From Paenibacillus agri (GTDB lineage: Bacteria; Bacillota; Bacilli; Paenibacillales; Paenibacillaceae), in contig NZ_JABWCS010000214.1 in assembly GCF_013359945.1 (NCBI RefSeq), forward strand, positions 124,001 through 188,000: 64,000 nucleotides of DNA. The letters run 5' to 3'. Position numbers and translations under genes: made by a program. The stretch's first letter is position 1; each line of letters opens with the position of its first letter. The notes below the pieces were generated by a model. The model worked only from the letters and a program-made list of their open reading frames with translations, searched no databases and was not told the DNA's origin. This document shows, piece after piece, positions 17,844-27,528 of this stretch.

Positions 17844-20066
17844 ATGATTAAAAGAATAAAACTTCGCACGCTGTTTATAGGAGGGTGTATTACCCTCTTT
17901 TTTCTTGTTTTGGTCGGAAGGGTGTTCTATATTCAGGTGTTAAACGGGGATTTCTGGCAGGAACGGGCACAAAAGCAGTGGGCGCATACTTCCACAATTA
18001 AGGCGACCCGCGGGTTGATCACCGACCGCAATGGAAGCACACTGGCCAGCGACGTCCCTGCTTACACTGTTGTTGTGAACCCTGAGGTGATAAACACGAT
18101 AGGCATTGGCGATGAGGTGATCGCCGGTCTCAAGGATCTGCTGAAGAAGCCGGAAAATGAGCTGCGGAAGCTGGTGGAAGCCAAGGATGAGAACGGTAAT
18201 TTTTTAAAGAACCGTGAAATTCGTAACGAAGGCTGGAAAATCGACCAGGATCTTTATGAGAAGGTAGCGGCTTTTCGGGATAAGCTGAAAGAAGAGCATA
18301 AGATTCAAGAGACGGGAATCGGATTTGTACGGGAGCAGAAGAGATATTATCCTAAGAATACCCTTGCAGCCCATATTCTCGGTTATACAGACCGTGATGG
18401 CAAAGCGGTTATGGGTTTTGAGAAGTATTTTGATGATCAGTTGAAAGGTAAGGACGGGCAGTTACTCTATAAGAGTGACGGTAAGGGAATCAAGCTGCCC
18501 AATGCCGAAGAATCCTATCAACCGGTAGTTAATGGCAACAATTTCAAGCTGACGATTGATAGTACTATTCAGTATTATATCGAAGAGGCGATGAAGAAAG
18601 CCTTTAACCAGTATAAGCCAAAGAGTATGACTGTCATCGCGGCAGATCCGAATACTATGGAGATTCTGGGGATGGCGAATATGCCTACCTTCAATCCCAA
18701 TGCTTTTTGGGAAACTAAAGATCAAGGTGCTTTCCGAAACCATGCCATCCAGTCCATTTATGAACCCGGCTCTACATTCAAGATTGCTACACTGGCCGGT
18801 GCAGTACAAGAGAAGCTGTTCAAGCCCGATGATACATTCATGTCTGGTTCGATTCGGATTAAGGGCTACAGCAAGGCGCTGCATGATATTAAAAAAGTCG
18901 GCTGGGGTCAAATCTCGTTTCTTGAGGGTGTAAAACGCTCCAGTAACGTAGCTTTCGTCAAACTAGGCTATGAAATGCTAGGACAGGACAGACTCTTGAA
19001 GTATATTGAAGATTTTGGTTTTAAAGAGAAAACAGGTATAGATTTGCCGGGGGAAGTTACGGGTAGAGTATCGCCCCAATACCCCGTTGAATTTGCCACA
19101 CTGGCTTATGGTCATGGTAAGGTACAGGTAACCCCGATTGAGCAGTTAACGGCGGTTGCAGCTATTGCCAACGGCGGTAAGCTGATGGTTCCGCATGTGG
19201 TCAAGGAAGTAACCAACCCGAATACAGGACAAACGGCGGTTACTAAGCCAGAGGTTGTGCGTCAGGTGATTTCGGAGGAAAGCGCCAGGGAGACCGGGGG
19301 TTATCTGGAACAGGTAGTTGCTGACCAGACTATAGGTACTGGACGTCATGCCTATATTGAAGGCTATCGGGTAGCAGGGAAGACGGGAACGGCTATTAAG
19401 GTTGAGGGACAAGACTATGTGAAATCCAAGGTGCTTGTATCCTTTATTGGCTATGCACCCGTGAATGATCCGAAAATTGCCGTGATCGTTATCATTGATG
19501 AGCCGAACGTCGAGGTAGGTGGCGGTACGGCAGCAGGGCCAGTGTTCAAGGAGATTGTGTCCCAGTCGCTGCAATACATGGGTGTTCCGAAGAACGTCAC
19601 CAAAGATGATAAAAACAGCAAAGAACCGGTCAAAGCTGCGGCACCAGCTCTGCGCACGGCTCCAGATCTTCAAGGGAAAACGATAAAGGAGGCCCGTGAA
19701 CTTCTGCTTGCCGGTGGATATGATTTCGAGACTGTTGGCCAAGGTGCTTCTGTGGTCAGTCAGTATCCGCCTGGTGGAACGAAGCTTGCTTCAGGCCAGC
19801 GGATTTATCTGCTGAGTCAGGAGGGGGATTCGTCAGTCATTCCGGATCTGAAGGGTCAGTCTTTGCGTGATGCGCTGGAAGTGCTCAGCCTTCTGAAGGT
19901 TGGAATCGTTGTGCAGGGTGAAGGTTATGTAACCGAGCAAGTAGAGAGTACGAAGAATGGCAAGAAGCTTATCACCCTCAAATTAAGTCCGCTCAACGAG
20001 CCAGGGGGAGATCAGGCAACCGATCCACCTCCGGACGGAGAGAATGAGGCCAAAAGCAATCCATAG
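17844..20066 (+). CDS. pbpB: Septal class B penicillin-binding protein with PASTA domains
   Basis: A 740-residue transpeptidase (PBP2B/FtsI type). Order: short cytoplasmic tail, membrane helix (about 10-28), dimerisation domain starting ATRGLITDRNG, transpeptidase domain with the active site STFK (Ser310), SSN (in VKRSSNVAF) and KTGT (about 513), then two PASTA repeats (about 615-720) and an acidic tail. It cross-links septal peptidoglycan. ATG at 17844 preferred (GAGG six bases upstream); GTG at 17832 is possible. Placed between ftsL and spoVD as in B. subtilis. Confidence 0.95.
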   Translation: MIKRIKLRTLFIGGCITLFFLVLVGRVFYIQVLNGDFWQERAQKQWAHTSTIKATRGLITDRNGSTLASDVPAYTVVVNPEVINTIGIGDEVIAGLKDLLKKPENELRKLVEAKDENGNFLKNREIRNEGWKIDQDLYEKVAAFRDKLKEEHKIQETGIGFVREQKRYYPKNTLAAHILGYTDRDGKAVMGFEKYFDDQLKGKDGQLLYKSDGKGIKLPNAEESYQPVVNGNNFKLTIDSTIQYYIEEAMKKAFNQYKPKSMTVIAADPNTMEILGMANMPTFNPNAFWETKDQGAFRNHAIQSIYEPGSTFKIATLAGAVQEKLFKPDDTFMSGSIRIKGYSKALHDIKKVGWGQISFLEGVKRSSNVAFVKLGYEMLGQDRLLKYIEDFGFKEKTGIDLPGEVTGRVSPQYPVEFATLAYGHGKVQVTPIEQLTAVAAIANGGKLMVPHVVKEVTNPNTGQTAVTKPEVVRQVISEESARETGGYLEQVVADQTIGTGRHAYIEGYRVAGKTGTAIKVEGQDYVKSKVLVSFIGYAPVNDPKIAVIVIIDEPNVEVGGGTAAGPVFKEIVSQSLQYMGVPKNVTKDDKNSKEPVKAAAPALRTAPDLQGKTIKEARELLLAGGYDFETVGQGASVVSQYPPGGTKLASGQRIYLLSQEGDSSVIPDLKGQSLRDALEVLSLLKVGIVVQGEGYVTEQVESTKNGKKLITLKLSPLNEPGGDQATDPPPDGENEAKSNP

Positions 20067-20148
20067 GCTTGTTCTAACCCCTGTTTGTCCCGAATAGTCA
20101 TGAAGGTAAGAGCTCATGTCTATTACCTGGGAAACGGGGGAGAACGGA

Positions 20149-22074
20149 ATGAAGGTATCGAAGGTTACAAGCCGCCGAAGAATGCTGTGGACGCTGCTAG
20201 GACTGGCATTGTTGTTTGGTTCGCTGGCGGTTCGGCTGGCTTATGTACAATTGTCTAAAGGCCAGGAGCTAACTGCTAAAGCTGAGGATTCTTGGCGCCG
20301 GAATATTCCCTTTACCGCCAAGCGCGGTGAAATATTGGACCGCGAAGGTGTACCGCTGGCATATAACGTCAGCTCGCCTACGATCTACGCTATTCCTGTG
20401 CAAGTAAAAGACAAAGAGATGACAGCACAGCAGTTGGCACCCTTGCTTGGCATGACCAAGGAGAAGCTTGTGCCTATGCTGTCCCAAAAGAAAGCCTCGG
20501 TGAGACTGCAGCCCGGCGGCCGTAAAATTACGATGGAGCTTGCTGCCGAAATTCGTGATTTGAAGCTGCCGGGCATCGTTGTGGCTGAGGATAGCAAGCG
20601 CTATTACCCCTACGGTGATCTTGCAGCGCATATTCTAGGCTTTACAGGGATAGATAACCAGGGCATAACCGGAGTTGAAAGCATCTATGACAAGTTGCTG
20701 CAAGGTATTGGCGGTAATATCTCTTATCTCTCCGATGCCGGCGGGCGTTTAATGCCAGGTTCCTCCGAGAAGTATTCCAAGCCTCAGGATGGGCTTAATC
20801 TGGAACTGACGATTGACAAGCAGATTCAGTCGATTATGGAACGAGAGCTGGATCAGGCGATGGTGAAGTATCAGGCTCAGGGCAGCTGGGCCATTGCCAT
20901 GAATCCCAAGAATGGCGAGATCTTGGCGATGGCCAGTAGGCCGGGGTATGAACCCGGGCAATACAAGGAATATAATGCTCAGACCTATAACCGGAACTTG
21001 CCAATCTGGATGACCTACGAGCCAGGGTCCACTTTCAAGATTATTACCCTTGCAGCTGCGCTGCAGGAGGGGAAGGTTGATCTGCAGAATGATCACTTCT
21101 TTGATCCTGGTTTTATCGAGGTCGGCGGGGCGAGACTCCGCTGCTGGAAGAAAGGCGGCCATGGCAGCCAGACCTTCCTGCAGGTTGTCGAGAACTCTTG
21201 CAACCCGGGCTTCGTGGCCCTGGGTCAGCGGCTGGGTAAGGATTCATTGTTCAAATATATCCGGGATTTCGGCTTTGGGAGCAAGACGGGAATTGATTTG
21301 AACGGTGAATCGAATGGTATCTTGTTCAAGCCATCGCAGGTGGGTCCTGTCGAGCTGGCAACAACGGCGTTTGGCCAAGGTGTCTCAGTTACACCGATTC
21401 AGCAGATCACAGCAGTATCGGCAGCTATCAATGGCGGCAAGTTGTATAAACCGCATGTAGCCAAAGCCTGGATTAACCCGGATACAGGGGAAACCGTCTC
21501 AGAGGTAGAGCCTGAACTGGTGCGGGAGGTTATTTCTGAGGAGACCTCGAAGAAGGTTCGGGCTGCGCTGGAGAGTGTGGTTGCCAAGGGCACTGGCCGC
21601 CCGGCTTTTATAGATGGATACCGGGTAGGTGGCAAGACGGGTACCGCGCAGAAGGTAATTAACGGCCGCTACTCTCCGACAGAGCACATCGTTTCCTTTG
21701 TCGGTTTTGCGCCAGCAGATGATCCGCAAATCGTTGTTTATACGGCGGTGGATAATCCGAAAGGCATTCAGTTCGGGGGTGTTGTCGCCGCACCAATTGT
21801 ACAGAATATTTTGGAAGACTCCTTGCATTACATGAAGGTGCCGGAACGGACTGACCAGCTAGCCAAGAATTATAAATACGGGGAAACGCCAATTGTGACT
21901 GTGCCTGACCTCACCGGCGCCACCGTACAGGATATTTATGAAGATCTGAATATGAACTTTACACTGGCCCGCTCCGGAACGGGCAATACCGTAATCAACC
22001 AGGCCCCCAAGCCGGGAGCCAGAGTGGAACGGGGATCCACCATCCGCATTTACATGGGTGCATCACCCGAATAA
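20149..22074 (+). CDS. spoVD: Sporulation-specific penicillin-binding protein SpoVD
   Basis: A 641-residue class B PBP for spore cortex synthesis. Membrane helix about 14-33, ERG-like box TAKRGEILDREG, active site STFK (Ser294), SCN (in ENSCNPGF) and KTGT (about 496), then one PASTA repeat at the C-terminus against two in pbpB, the difference that separates SpoVD from PBP2B. The ATG at 20149 follows GGGGGAGAACGG and gives MKVSKVT, matching the family start; the ATG at 20116 was rejected. Partner of SpoVE, encoded further down. Confidence 0.93.
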   Translation: MKVSKVTSRRRMLWTLLGLALLFGSLAVRLAYVQLSKGQELTAKAEDSWRRNIPFTAKRGEILDREGVPLAYNVSSPTIYAIPVQVKDKEMTAQQLAPLLGMTKEKLVPMLSQKKASVRLQPGGRKITMELAAEIRDLKLPGIVVAEDSKRYYPYGDLAAHILGFTGIDNQGITGVESIYDKLLQGIGGNISYLSDAGGRLMPGSSEKYSKPQDGLNLELTIDKQIQSIMERELDQAMVKYQAQGSWAIAMNPKNGEILAMASRPGYEPGQYKEYNAQTYNRNLPIWMTYEPGSTFKIITLAAALQEGKVDLQNDHFFDPGFIEVGGARLRCWKKGGHGSQTFLQVVENSCNPGFVALGQRLGKDSLFKYIRDFGFGSKTGIDLNGESNGILFKPSQVGPVELATTAFGQGVSVTPIQQITAVSAAINGGKLYKPHVAKAWINPDTGETVSEVEPELVREVISEETSKKVRAALESVVAKGTGRPAFIDGYRVGGKTGTAQKVINGRYSPTEHIVSFVGFAPADDPQIVVYTAVDNPKGIQFGGVVAAPIVQNILEDSLHYMKVPERTDQLAKNYKYGETPIVTVPDLTGATVQDIYEDLNMNFTLARSGTGNTVINQAPKPGARVERGSTIRIYMGASPE

Positions 22075-22180
22075 CCAGCAGCGGATGGGTGACAGGCCGC
22101 CAGAGCGTCAGTATCAAATATGCATTCCAAGAGGTATACTACTGTATCTCTTATCCGAAAATGTAGAGTGAGGGATTACT

Positions 22181-23668
22181 ATGAAAGTTAACGAATTTGC
22201 ATCCTGTCTGGCCGTATCGCAGCTATACGGGGCAGGAGATATTGAGATCAAGAATCTGCAGACCGATTCCCGCCGGGTACAGCCCGGCGACTTGTTCATC
22301 TGTCTGCCGGGCCACACTGTAGACGGGCATGAGTACGCCTCACAGGCAGTGGCGAACGGGGCTGCTGCTATTGTGGCGGAACGAAGACTTGACCTTGATG
22401 TGCCGCAAATCGTAGTAGGCGACAGCCGTTTTGCGATGTCTGTACTGTCTAATGCCTTTTTTGGTTCCCCGAGCAGCCGCATGCGGATGATCGGTATCAC
22501 GGGCACTAACGGTAAAACTACGACAACCTATCTTATCGAGCGGATCATGGAAGATCATCAGGTGAAGACAGGACTCATTGGAACCATTCAAATGCGCTAC
22601 GATGGTCAAAGCTATCCGATGTCCGGCACCACGCCTGAATCACTGGAGCTTCAGCGCTCACTGAGCGATATGGCGAGCAAAGGCGTGCAATTATGCGTCA
22701 TGGAAGTGTCCTCGCATGCGTTGGAACAAGGGCGTGTGAAAGGAACAGATTTCCGCACAGCGATATTTACAAATTTAACCCAGGACCATTTGGATTATCA
22801 TCATACAATGGAGGAGTACCGGGCAGCCAAGGGGTTATTCTTCTCCCGCCTGGGCAATGTCATCTCCCCTTGGAAGGAAGAGCGCAAATACGCGGTGCTG
22901 AATGCAGATGATGGGGCCAGCGCTTATTTTGCTTCCCAGACGGCTGCGGAAGTCATTACATACGGCATTGACAATGAGGCCAATGTCCGTGCTTCTCAAA
23001 TCTCAATCACCGCAAAAGGAACATTTTTCCATGTTGACACGTTTAAAGGGAAGACGGACATTTCGCTGCGAATGGTCGGCAAGTTCAATGTGTATAATGC
23101 GTTGGCTGCCATTACGGCCGCTCTTTTGGAGGATGTGCCGCTAGAGGAGATCAAGGCTAGTCTGGAAGCTGTTCCCGGTGTGGCCGGGCGGGTAGAATCC
23201 GTGGACGAAGGCCAGGCGTTTGCGGTGATCGTAGATTATGCCCATACCCCGGATGGTCTGGAGAATGTACTGCGCGCTGTGCAGGAATTTGCGACGGGTA
23301 AAGTATTGACCGTATTCGGATGCGGCGGGGACAGAGACCGCACCAAACGTCCGCTGATGGGCAAGATTGCCGCCAAGTACAGTGATGCCATCCTTGTTAC
23401 CTCTGACAATCCGCGCACCGAAGACCCATTGCTGATTCTGAAGGATATTGAAGCCGGATTGGTGGAGGACGGGGTTGCACGGGAACGCTACGAACTGATC
23501 GCAGACCGGAGAGAAGCTATCAGGAAAGCTATTGAAATGGCAAGCCCTGGCGATGTAGTATTGATTGCGGGGAAGGGTCATGAGACCTACCAATTGATCG
23601 GCGGAGTGGTTCACGATTTCGATGATCGCGTCGTCGCTAAAGAAGTGATAAGGGGCCGAAGCTATTGA
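22181..23668 (+). CDS. murE: UDP-MurNAc-tripeptide synthetase (MurE)
   Basis: A 495-residue Mur ligase adding the third stem-peptide residue. ATP loop GTNGKTTTTY, central domain TNLTQDHLDYH, and in the C-domain the motif TSDNPRTEDP. The DNPR form marks enzymes that add meso-diaminopimelate rather than lysine, fitting a diaminopimelate-type wall and the DapL-like gene downstream. GAGTGAGGG precedes the ATG. Overlaps murF by four bases. Confidence 0.95.
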   Translation: MKVNEFASCLAVSQLYGAGDIEIKNLQTDSRRVQPGDLFICLPGHTVDGHEYASQAVANGAAAIVAERRLDLDVPQIVVGDSRFAMSVLSNAFFGSPSSRMRMIGITGTNGKTTTTYLIERIMEDHQVKTGLIGTIQMRYDGQSYPMSGTTPESLELQRSLSDMASKGVQLCVMEVSSHALEQGRVKGTDFRTAIFTNLTQDHLDYHHTMEEYRAAKGLFFSRLGNVISPWKEERKYAVLNADDGASAYFASQTAAEVITYGIDNEANVRASQISITAKGTFFHVDTFKGKTDISLRMVGKFNVYNALAAITAALLEDVPLEEIKASLEAVPGVAGRVESVDEGQAFAVIVDYAHTPDGLENVLRAVQEFATGKVLTVFGCGGDRDRTKRPLMGKIAAKYSDAILVTSDNPRTEDPLLILKDIEAGLVEDGVARERYELIADRREAIRKAIEMASPGDVVLIAGKGHETYQLIGGVVHDFDDRVVAKEVIRGRSY

Positions 23669-25068
23669 TTACTAGTACACTTAAAAATATCGCCGCCATG
23701 TGCGGGGGGCAACTCTTGGCCCCTGCTGCTGCCGATATAGAGGTTGCGGGAGTCGTTACGGATTCTCGCAAAATTGTGCCTGCCTGCTTGTTCGTTCCGC
23801 TGGTAGGCGAGAAGTTCGATGGACATGACTACGGTGCTGCATCGCTTGCAGCAGGGGCTGCTGGCACACTCTGGCAGCGTGATAGGGGACCTGCTCCCGA
23901 GGGTGGAGTCATTCTCGTTGAAGATACGCTCATAGCTCTTCAGAAGCTGTCCGCTTCTTATCTGGATATCGTGAAGCCTCAGGTCGTAGCCATTACGGGT
24001 AGTAACGGTAAAACAACGACCAAGGATATCGTTACTGCCTTGTTAGAGAGCCAATATAAAGTTCATAAGACACAAGGTAATTTCAACAATCATATCGGTT
24101 TACCGCTAACGATTCTGTCGATGGCATCCGATACCGAGGTTGCCATTCTGGAGATGGGCATGAGCGGTCGGGGAGAAATTGCTCTTCTGGCTTCACTGGC
24201 CCCGCCGGATATCGCCATCATTACCAACATTGGCGAGTCCCATCTGCTGCAGCTCGGCTCTCGTAAGGAAATCGCCCGGGCGAAGCTGGAAATTGCTGAA
24301 GGCTTGAAGCCTGGCGGTCTGCTTGTTTATAACGGGGATGAGCCACTGCTTGCGGAAGTGATGGGGGAACCGGGATTCCAGGCTCCGCAAGAGATGAGAA
24401 CCTTCCGTTTCGGCCTGGCCGCAGACAATGATGATTATCCGACAGGCATGATGGCTCACAGTGCGGGAATGAGCTTCACTTCTCATCTCCATGCCGAGCG
24501 AGCCTTTACCCTGCCTTTGCCTGGCCGACATAATGTGGTGAATGCTTTGGCTGCACTGGCGGTTGCGCGTCACTTCGGCATTACGGAGGAGCATATCGAG
24601 CAGGGCCTCGGCGGACTCCGGCTGACAGGTATGAGAATTGAAGTGATCTCAGTGCCTTGCGGACTAACCCTGCTGAACGATGCCTACAACGCCAGTCCGA
24701 CATCCATGCGGGCAGCGATTGATGTCATTCAAGCCATGAAGAGCAGTGGCAGCAAAATCGCCGTGCTAGGGGACATGCTGGAACTTGGGCCGGAGGAAGA
24801 ACGGTATCACCGAGAAATTGGTAGCTACCTGAATGCCGAAGAGCTTGATTTTGTATTTACTTTTGGCCCTCTGTCTACACATATCGCAGAAGCTGCCACC
24901 AAGACATTCGGGCCGGACAGAGTATTCGCTTTTACCGATAAAGCGTCTCTGACAGAACTTCTGATCGCTAAAAGCACGCCAAAAGATATTGTGCTCTTCA
25001 AGGGCTCACGAGGCATGCGGCTGGAAGAAGTGCTGGGGTCACTGAATGCACATTATCAACAGACATAG
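23665..25068 (+). CDS. murF: UDP-MurNAc-tripeptide-D-Ala-D-Ala ligase (MurF)
   Basis: A 467-residue ligase that adds D-Ala-D-Ala. Motifs: ITGSNGKTTTKDIV (ATP), FNNHIGLPLTIL, EMGMSGRGEI, and NDAYNASPTSMRAA in the C-domain, a MurF signature. The TTG start overlaps the murE stop (TTGA), implying translational coupling, with AAGGGG upstream. Confidence 0.95.
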   Translation: MITSTLKNIAAMCGGQLLAPAAADIEVAGVVTDSRKIVPACLFVPLVGEKFDGHDYGAASLAAGAAGTLWQRDRGPAPEGGVILVEDTLIALQKLSASYLDIVKPQVVAITGSNGKTTTKDIVTALLESQYKVHKTQGNFNNHIGLPLTILSMASDTEVAILEMGMSGRGEIALLASLAPPDIAIITNIGESHLLQLGSRKEIARAKLEIAEGLKPGGLLVYNGDEPLLAEVMGEPGFQAPQEMRTFRFGLAADNDDYPTGMMAHSAGMSFTSHLHAERAFTLPLPGRHNVVNALAALAVARHFGITEEHIEQGLGGLRLTGMRIEVISVPCGLTLLNDAYNASPTSMRAAIDVIQAMKSSGSKIAVLGDMLELGPEEERYHREIGSYLNAEELDFVFTFGPLSTHIAEAATKTFGPDRVFAFTDKASLTELLIAKSTPKDIVLFKGSRGMRLEEVLGSLNAHYQQT

Positions 25069-25089
25069 AACATTGGAGGGGGTGTACCC

Positions 25090-26055
25090 ATGGATTATCA
25101 ATTATTGCTGCTTACTATCGCTGTTTCCTTTATCCTTGCGGTCATTGCCGCTCCGCTCTTCATTCCGCTGCTGCGCAGGATGAAATTCGGACAGCAGGTT
25201 CGTGACGACGGGCCTCAGAGTCATCTTAAAAAAGCGGGAACGCCTACAATGGGCGGGATCGTGATCATTGTGGCCTTTACCTTGTCTTTTCTTAAGTTTT
25301 CCGTAGTAAACTCAGATTTTTATGTCCTTCTTGTGGCTGCGCTCGGCTTCGGTCTGATCGGCTTTTTGGATGATTATATCAAAATCGTCTTCAAACGTTC
25401 CCTCGGACTAACAGCGCGCCAGAAGCTGATCGGACAGCTCCTCGTGGGAGCTGTAATGTGCTACCTGTTAATTTCCGCGGGACATAGCACCAGCATCAGT
25501 GTACCAGGAACGTCCTGGAGCTTTGATTGGGGTGGCTGGTTCTACTATCCGTTCGTCATCGTCATGATGATGGCCGTCACCAATGCCGTCAATTTTACCG
25601 ATGGCGTAGATGGTCTGCTGTCTGGGGTTAGTGCAATTGCCCTTGCGGCTTACGCTGTTATTGCCATGCAGACGACTTCCATTGCGGCAGGCGTATGTGC
25701 TGCGGCGATGATCGGCGCTGTACTGGGCTTTCTGGTCTTTAACGCCCACCCGGCCAAGGTGTTCATGGGAGACACGGGGTCGTTCGGGATTGGCGGCGCC
25801 ATTGGTGCCATAGCGATCGTCACGAAGAGTGAGCTGTTGTTCCTGATTATTGGCGGTGTATTTGTAGTGGAAATGCTATCCGTTGTATTGCAGGTAGCTT
25901 CCTTTAAAACCCGCGGCAAGCGTATTTTCAAAATGAGCCCAATCCATCACCACTTTGAACTCAGCGGCTGGTCGGAATGGCGGGTCGTCATCTCGTTCTG
26001 GGCGGTAAGTCTGGTGCTGGCGGCAGTAGGACTTTATATCAGCAAGGGGTTGTAG
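25090..26055 (+). CDS. mraY: Phospho-MurNAc-pentapeptide transferase (MraY)
   Basis: A 321-residue polytopic enzyme with about ten membrane helices that makes lipid I. Hallmarks: KAGTPTMGGI, FLDDYIK, NAVNFTDGVDGL, VFMGDTGSF and the C-terminal PIHHHFELSGW. The Asp pairs and HHH motif are the Mg-binding and catalytic residues of the family. GGAGGGGG precedes the ATG. Confidence 0.96.
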   Translation: MDYQLLLLTIAVSFILAVIAAPLFIPLLRRMKFGQQVRDDGPQSHLKKAGTPTMGGIVIIVAFTLSFLKFSVVNSDFYVLLVAALGFGLIGFLDDYIKIVFKRSLGLTARQKLIGQLLVGAVMCYLLISAGHSTSISVPGTSWSFDWGGWFYYPFVIVMMMAVTNAVNFTDGVDGLLSGVSAIALAAYAVIAMQTTSIAAGVCAAAMIGAVLGFLVFNAHPAKVFMGDTGSFGIGGAIGAIAIVTKSELLFLIIGGVFVVEMLSVVLQVASFKTRGKRIFKMSPIHHHFELSGWSEWRVVISFWAVSLVLAAVGLYISKGL

Positions 26056-26058
26056 ACT

Positions 26059-27480
26059 ATGAAACATCCGGATTTGTATCGTGGAGAAGAGGTCGTCGTT
26101 CTAGGGCTTGCCAAGAGCGGCGTCCAGGTAGCCAAAGTGCTGCATGAGCGCGGCGCCGTGGTTACGGTCAATGATAAAAAGGAAAGAGAACAAAGTCCCG
26201 AAGCTTCCGAATTGGAAACTTTGGGAATTTCTGTTATATGCGGCGGGCATCCAGAAGGATTGATTCATCCTGGCATTAAGCTGGTGGTTAAGAATCCGGG
26301 TATTCCTTATTCCGTGCCTCCTGTTCAAAAAGCGCTGGAACTTGGCATAGAAGTAGTGACAGAGGTAGAAGTGGCCTACCGTCTCTGTGCCGCACCGATG
26401 ATCGGTATCACCGGTTCCAACGGCAAGACGACGACAACGACCTGGGTGGGCCAGATGCTGGATGCGGCAGGCATGAAGCCGATCGTAGCCGGCAACATCG
26501 GCACACCGCTCTGTCAGGCGGCACAGGAGGCCACTGAGGGCAACTGGATGGTAGTTGAACTGAGCAGCTTCCAGCTCAAAGGAACGGAGTCTTTCCGCCC
26601 GAAGATTGGCTGTCTGCTAAACGTAGCCGAGACGCATCTGGATTATCACGGTGATATGAAGGATTATGTGGACTCCAAAGCGAAGATTTTCGCCAATCAA
26701 CTGGATAGCGACACAGCAGTGCTGAACTGGGATGACCCCGTTTGTCGCGAACTGGTGCCTTATGTAAAAGCAGAACTGCTGCCTTTCTCTATGACAGAGG
26801 AGCTGGTGCAGGGCGTCTTTGTTAGCCCATCCTATGTACCTGATGTTGAAGACGATCTGGAGCGCGTCATTCTCTACCGGAATTCGGCGGGTCAGGAGAT
26901 AGAGATCGCCCCGGTAGAGTCTATCAGTCTTCTAGGACGCTTCAATGTGGGGAATGCGCTGGCAGCCAGCGCTATTGCCATAGCGGCGGGGGCTGATCCA
27001 GCTGGACTGTCAGCGGTACTGAAGTCTTTCCGTGGTGTAGAGCACCGTTTGGAGTACGTTGCAGATAAAAACGGAGCTGCTTATTATAACAATTCCAAGG
27101 CTACGAATTCCAAAGCGACTATGATGGCACTGACATCTCTCCGTAGACCGGTAGTGTTGATTGCTGGGGGACTAGACCGCGGGTCTGATTATCTTGAACT
27201 GCTGCCTGTCCTGAGCGGCCGTGTTAAGGGACTTGTGGCGCTGGGAGAGACGAAGGACAAGCTGGTGAACGTGGCGAAGCTGGCAGGATTAAACGCGGTG
27301 GTCTCCGTCGATAATGGGGAGAGCGCCGCCGCCGTGCTGGAGCAGGCCGTGCGGGAGGCTTCCGCTCTGGCGGAAGAAGGAGACATCGTTCTCCTGTCCC
27401 CTGCATGTGCAAGCTGGGACATGTTCACATCCTATGAAGAGCGCGGGCGTATTTTTAAAGAGGCGGTGCATAACCTTTAA
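26059..27480 (+). CDS. murD: UDP-MurNAc-L-alanine:D-glutamate ligase (MurD)
   Basis: A 473-residue ligase. N-terminal Rossmann-like domain VVVLGLAKSGVQVAKVLHER, ATP loop GITGSNGKTTTTTW, ELSSFQL, LNVAETHLDYH and YNNSKATNSKATMMAL are all MurD features. ATG three bases after mraY, with AAGGGG inside the end of that gene. A hairpin follows its stop codon. Confidence 0.95.
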   Translation: MKHPDLYRGEEVVVLGLAKSGVQVAKVLHERGAVVTVNDKKEREQSPEASELETLGISVICGGHPEGLIHPGIKLVVKNPGIPYSVPPVQKALELGIEVVTEVEVAYRLCAAPMIGITGSNGKTTTTTWVGQMLDAAGMKPIVAGNIGTPLCQAAQEATEGNWMVVELSSFQLKGTESFRPKIGCLLNVAETHLDYHGDMKDYVDSKAKIFANQLDSDTAVLNWDDPVCRELVPYVKAELLPFSMTEELVQGVFVSPSYVPDVEDDLERVILYRNSAGQEIEIAPVESISLLGRFNVGNALAASAIAIAAGADPAGLSAVLKSFRGVEHRLEYVADKNGAAYYNNSKATNSKATMMALTSLRRPVVLIAGGLDRGSDYLELLPVLSGRVKGLVALGETKDKLVNVAKLAGLNAVVSVDNGESAAAVLEQAVREASALAEEGDIVLLSPACASWDMFTSYEERGRIFKEAVHNL

Positions 27481-27504
27481 GTAGGGGGGCGGATAAGCCC
27501 CTAC
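27481..27504 (+). other. Intercistronic hairpin murD-spoVE
   Basis: GTAGGGG pairs with CCCCTAC around a 10-base loop directly after the murD stop, with no T run. Probably an mRNA stability or processing structure rather than a terminator. Confidence 0.5.
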
Positions 27505-27528
27505 TACGGAAGCAGAGGTGTGCTCCTC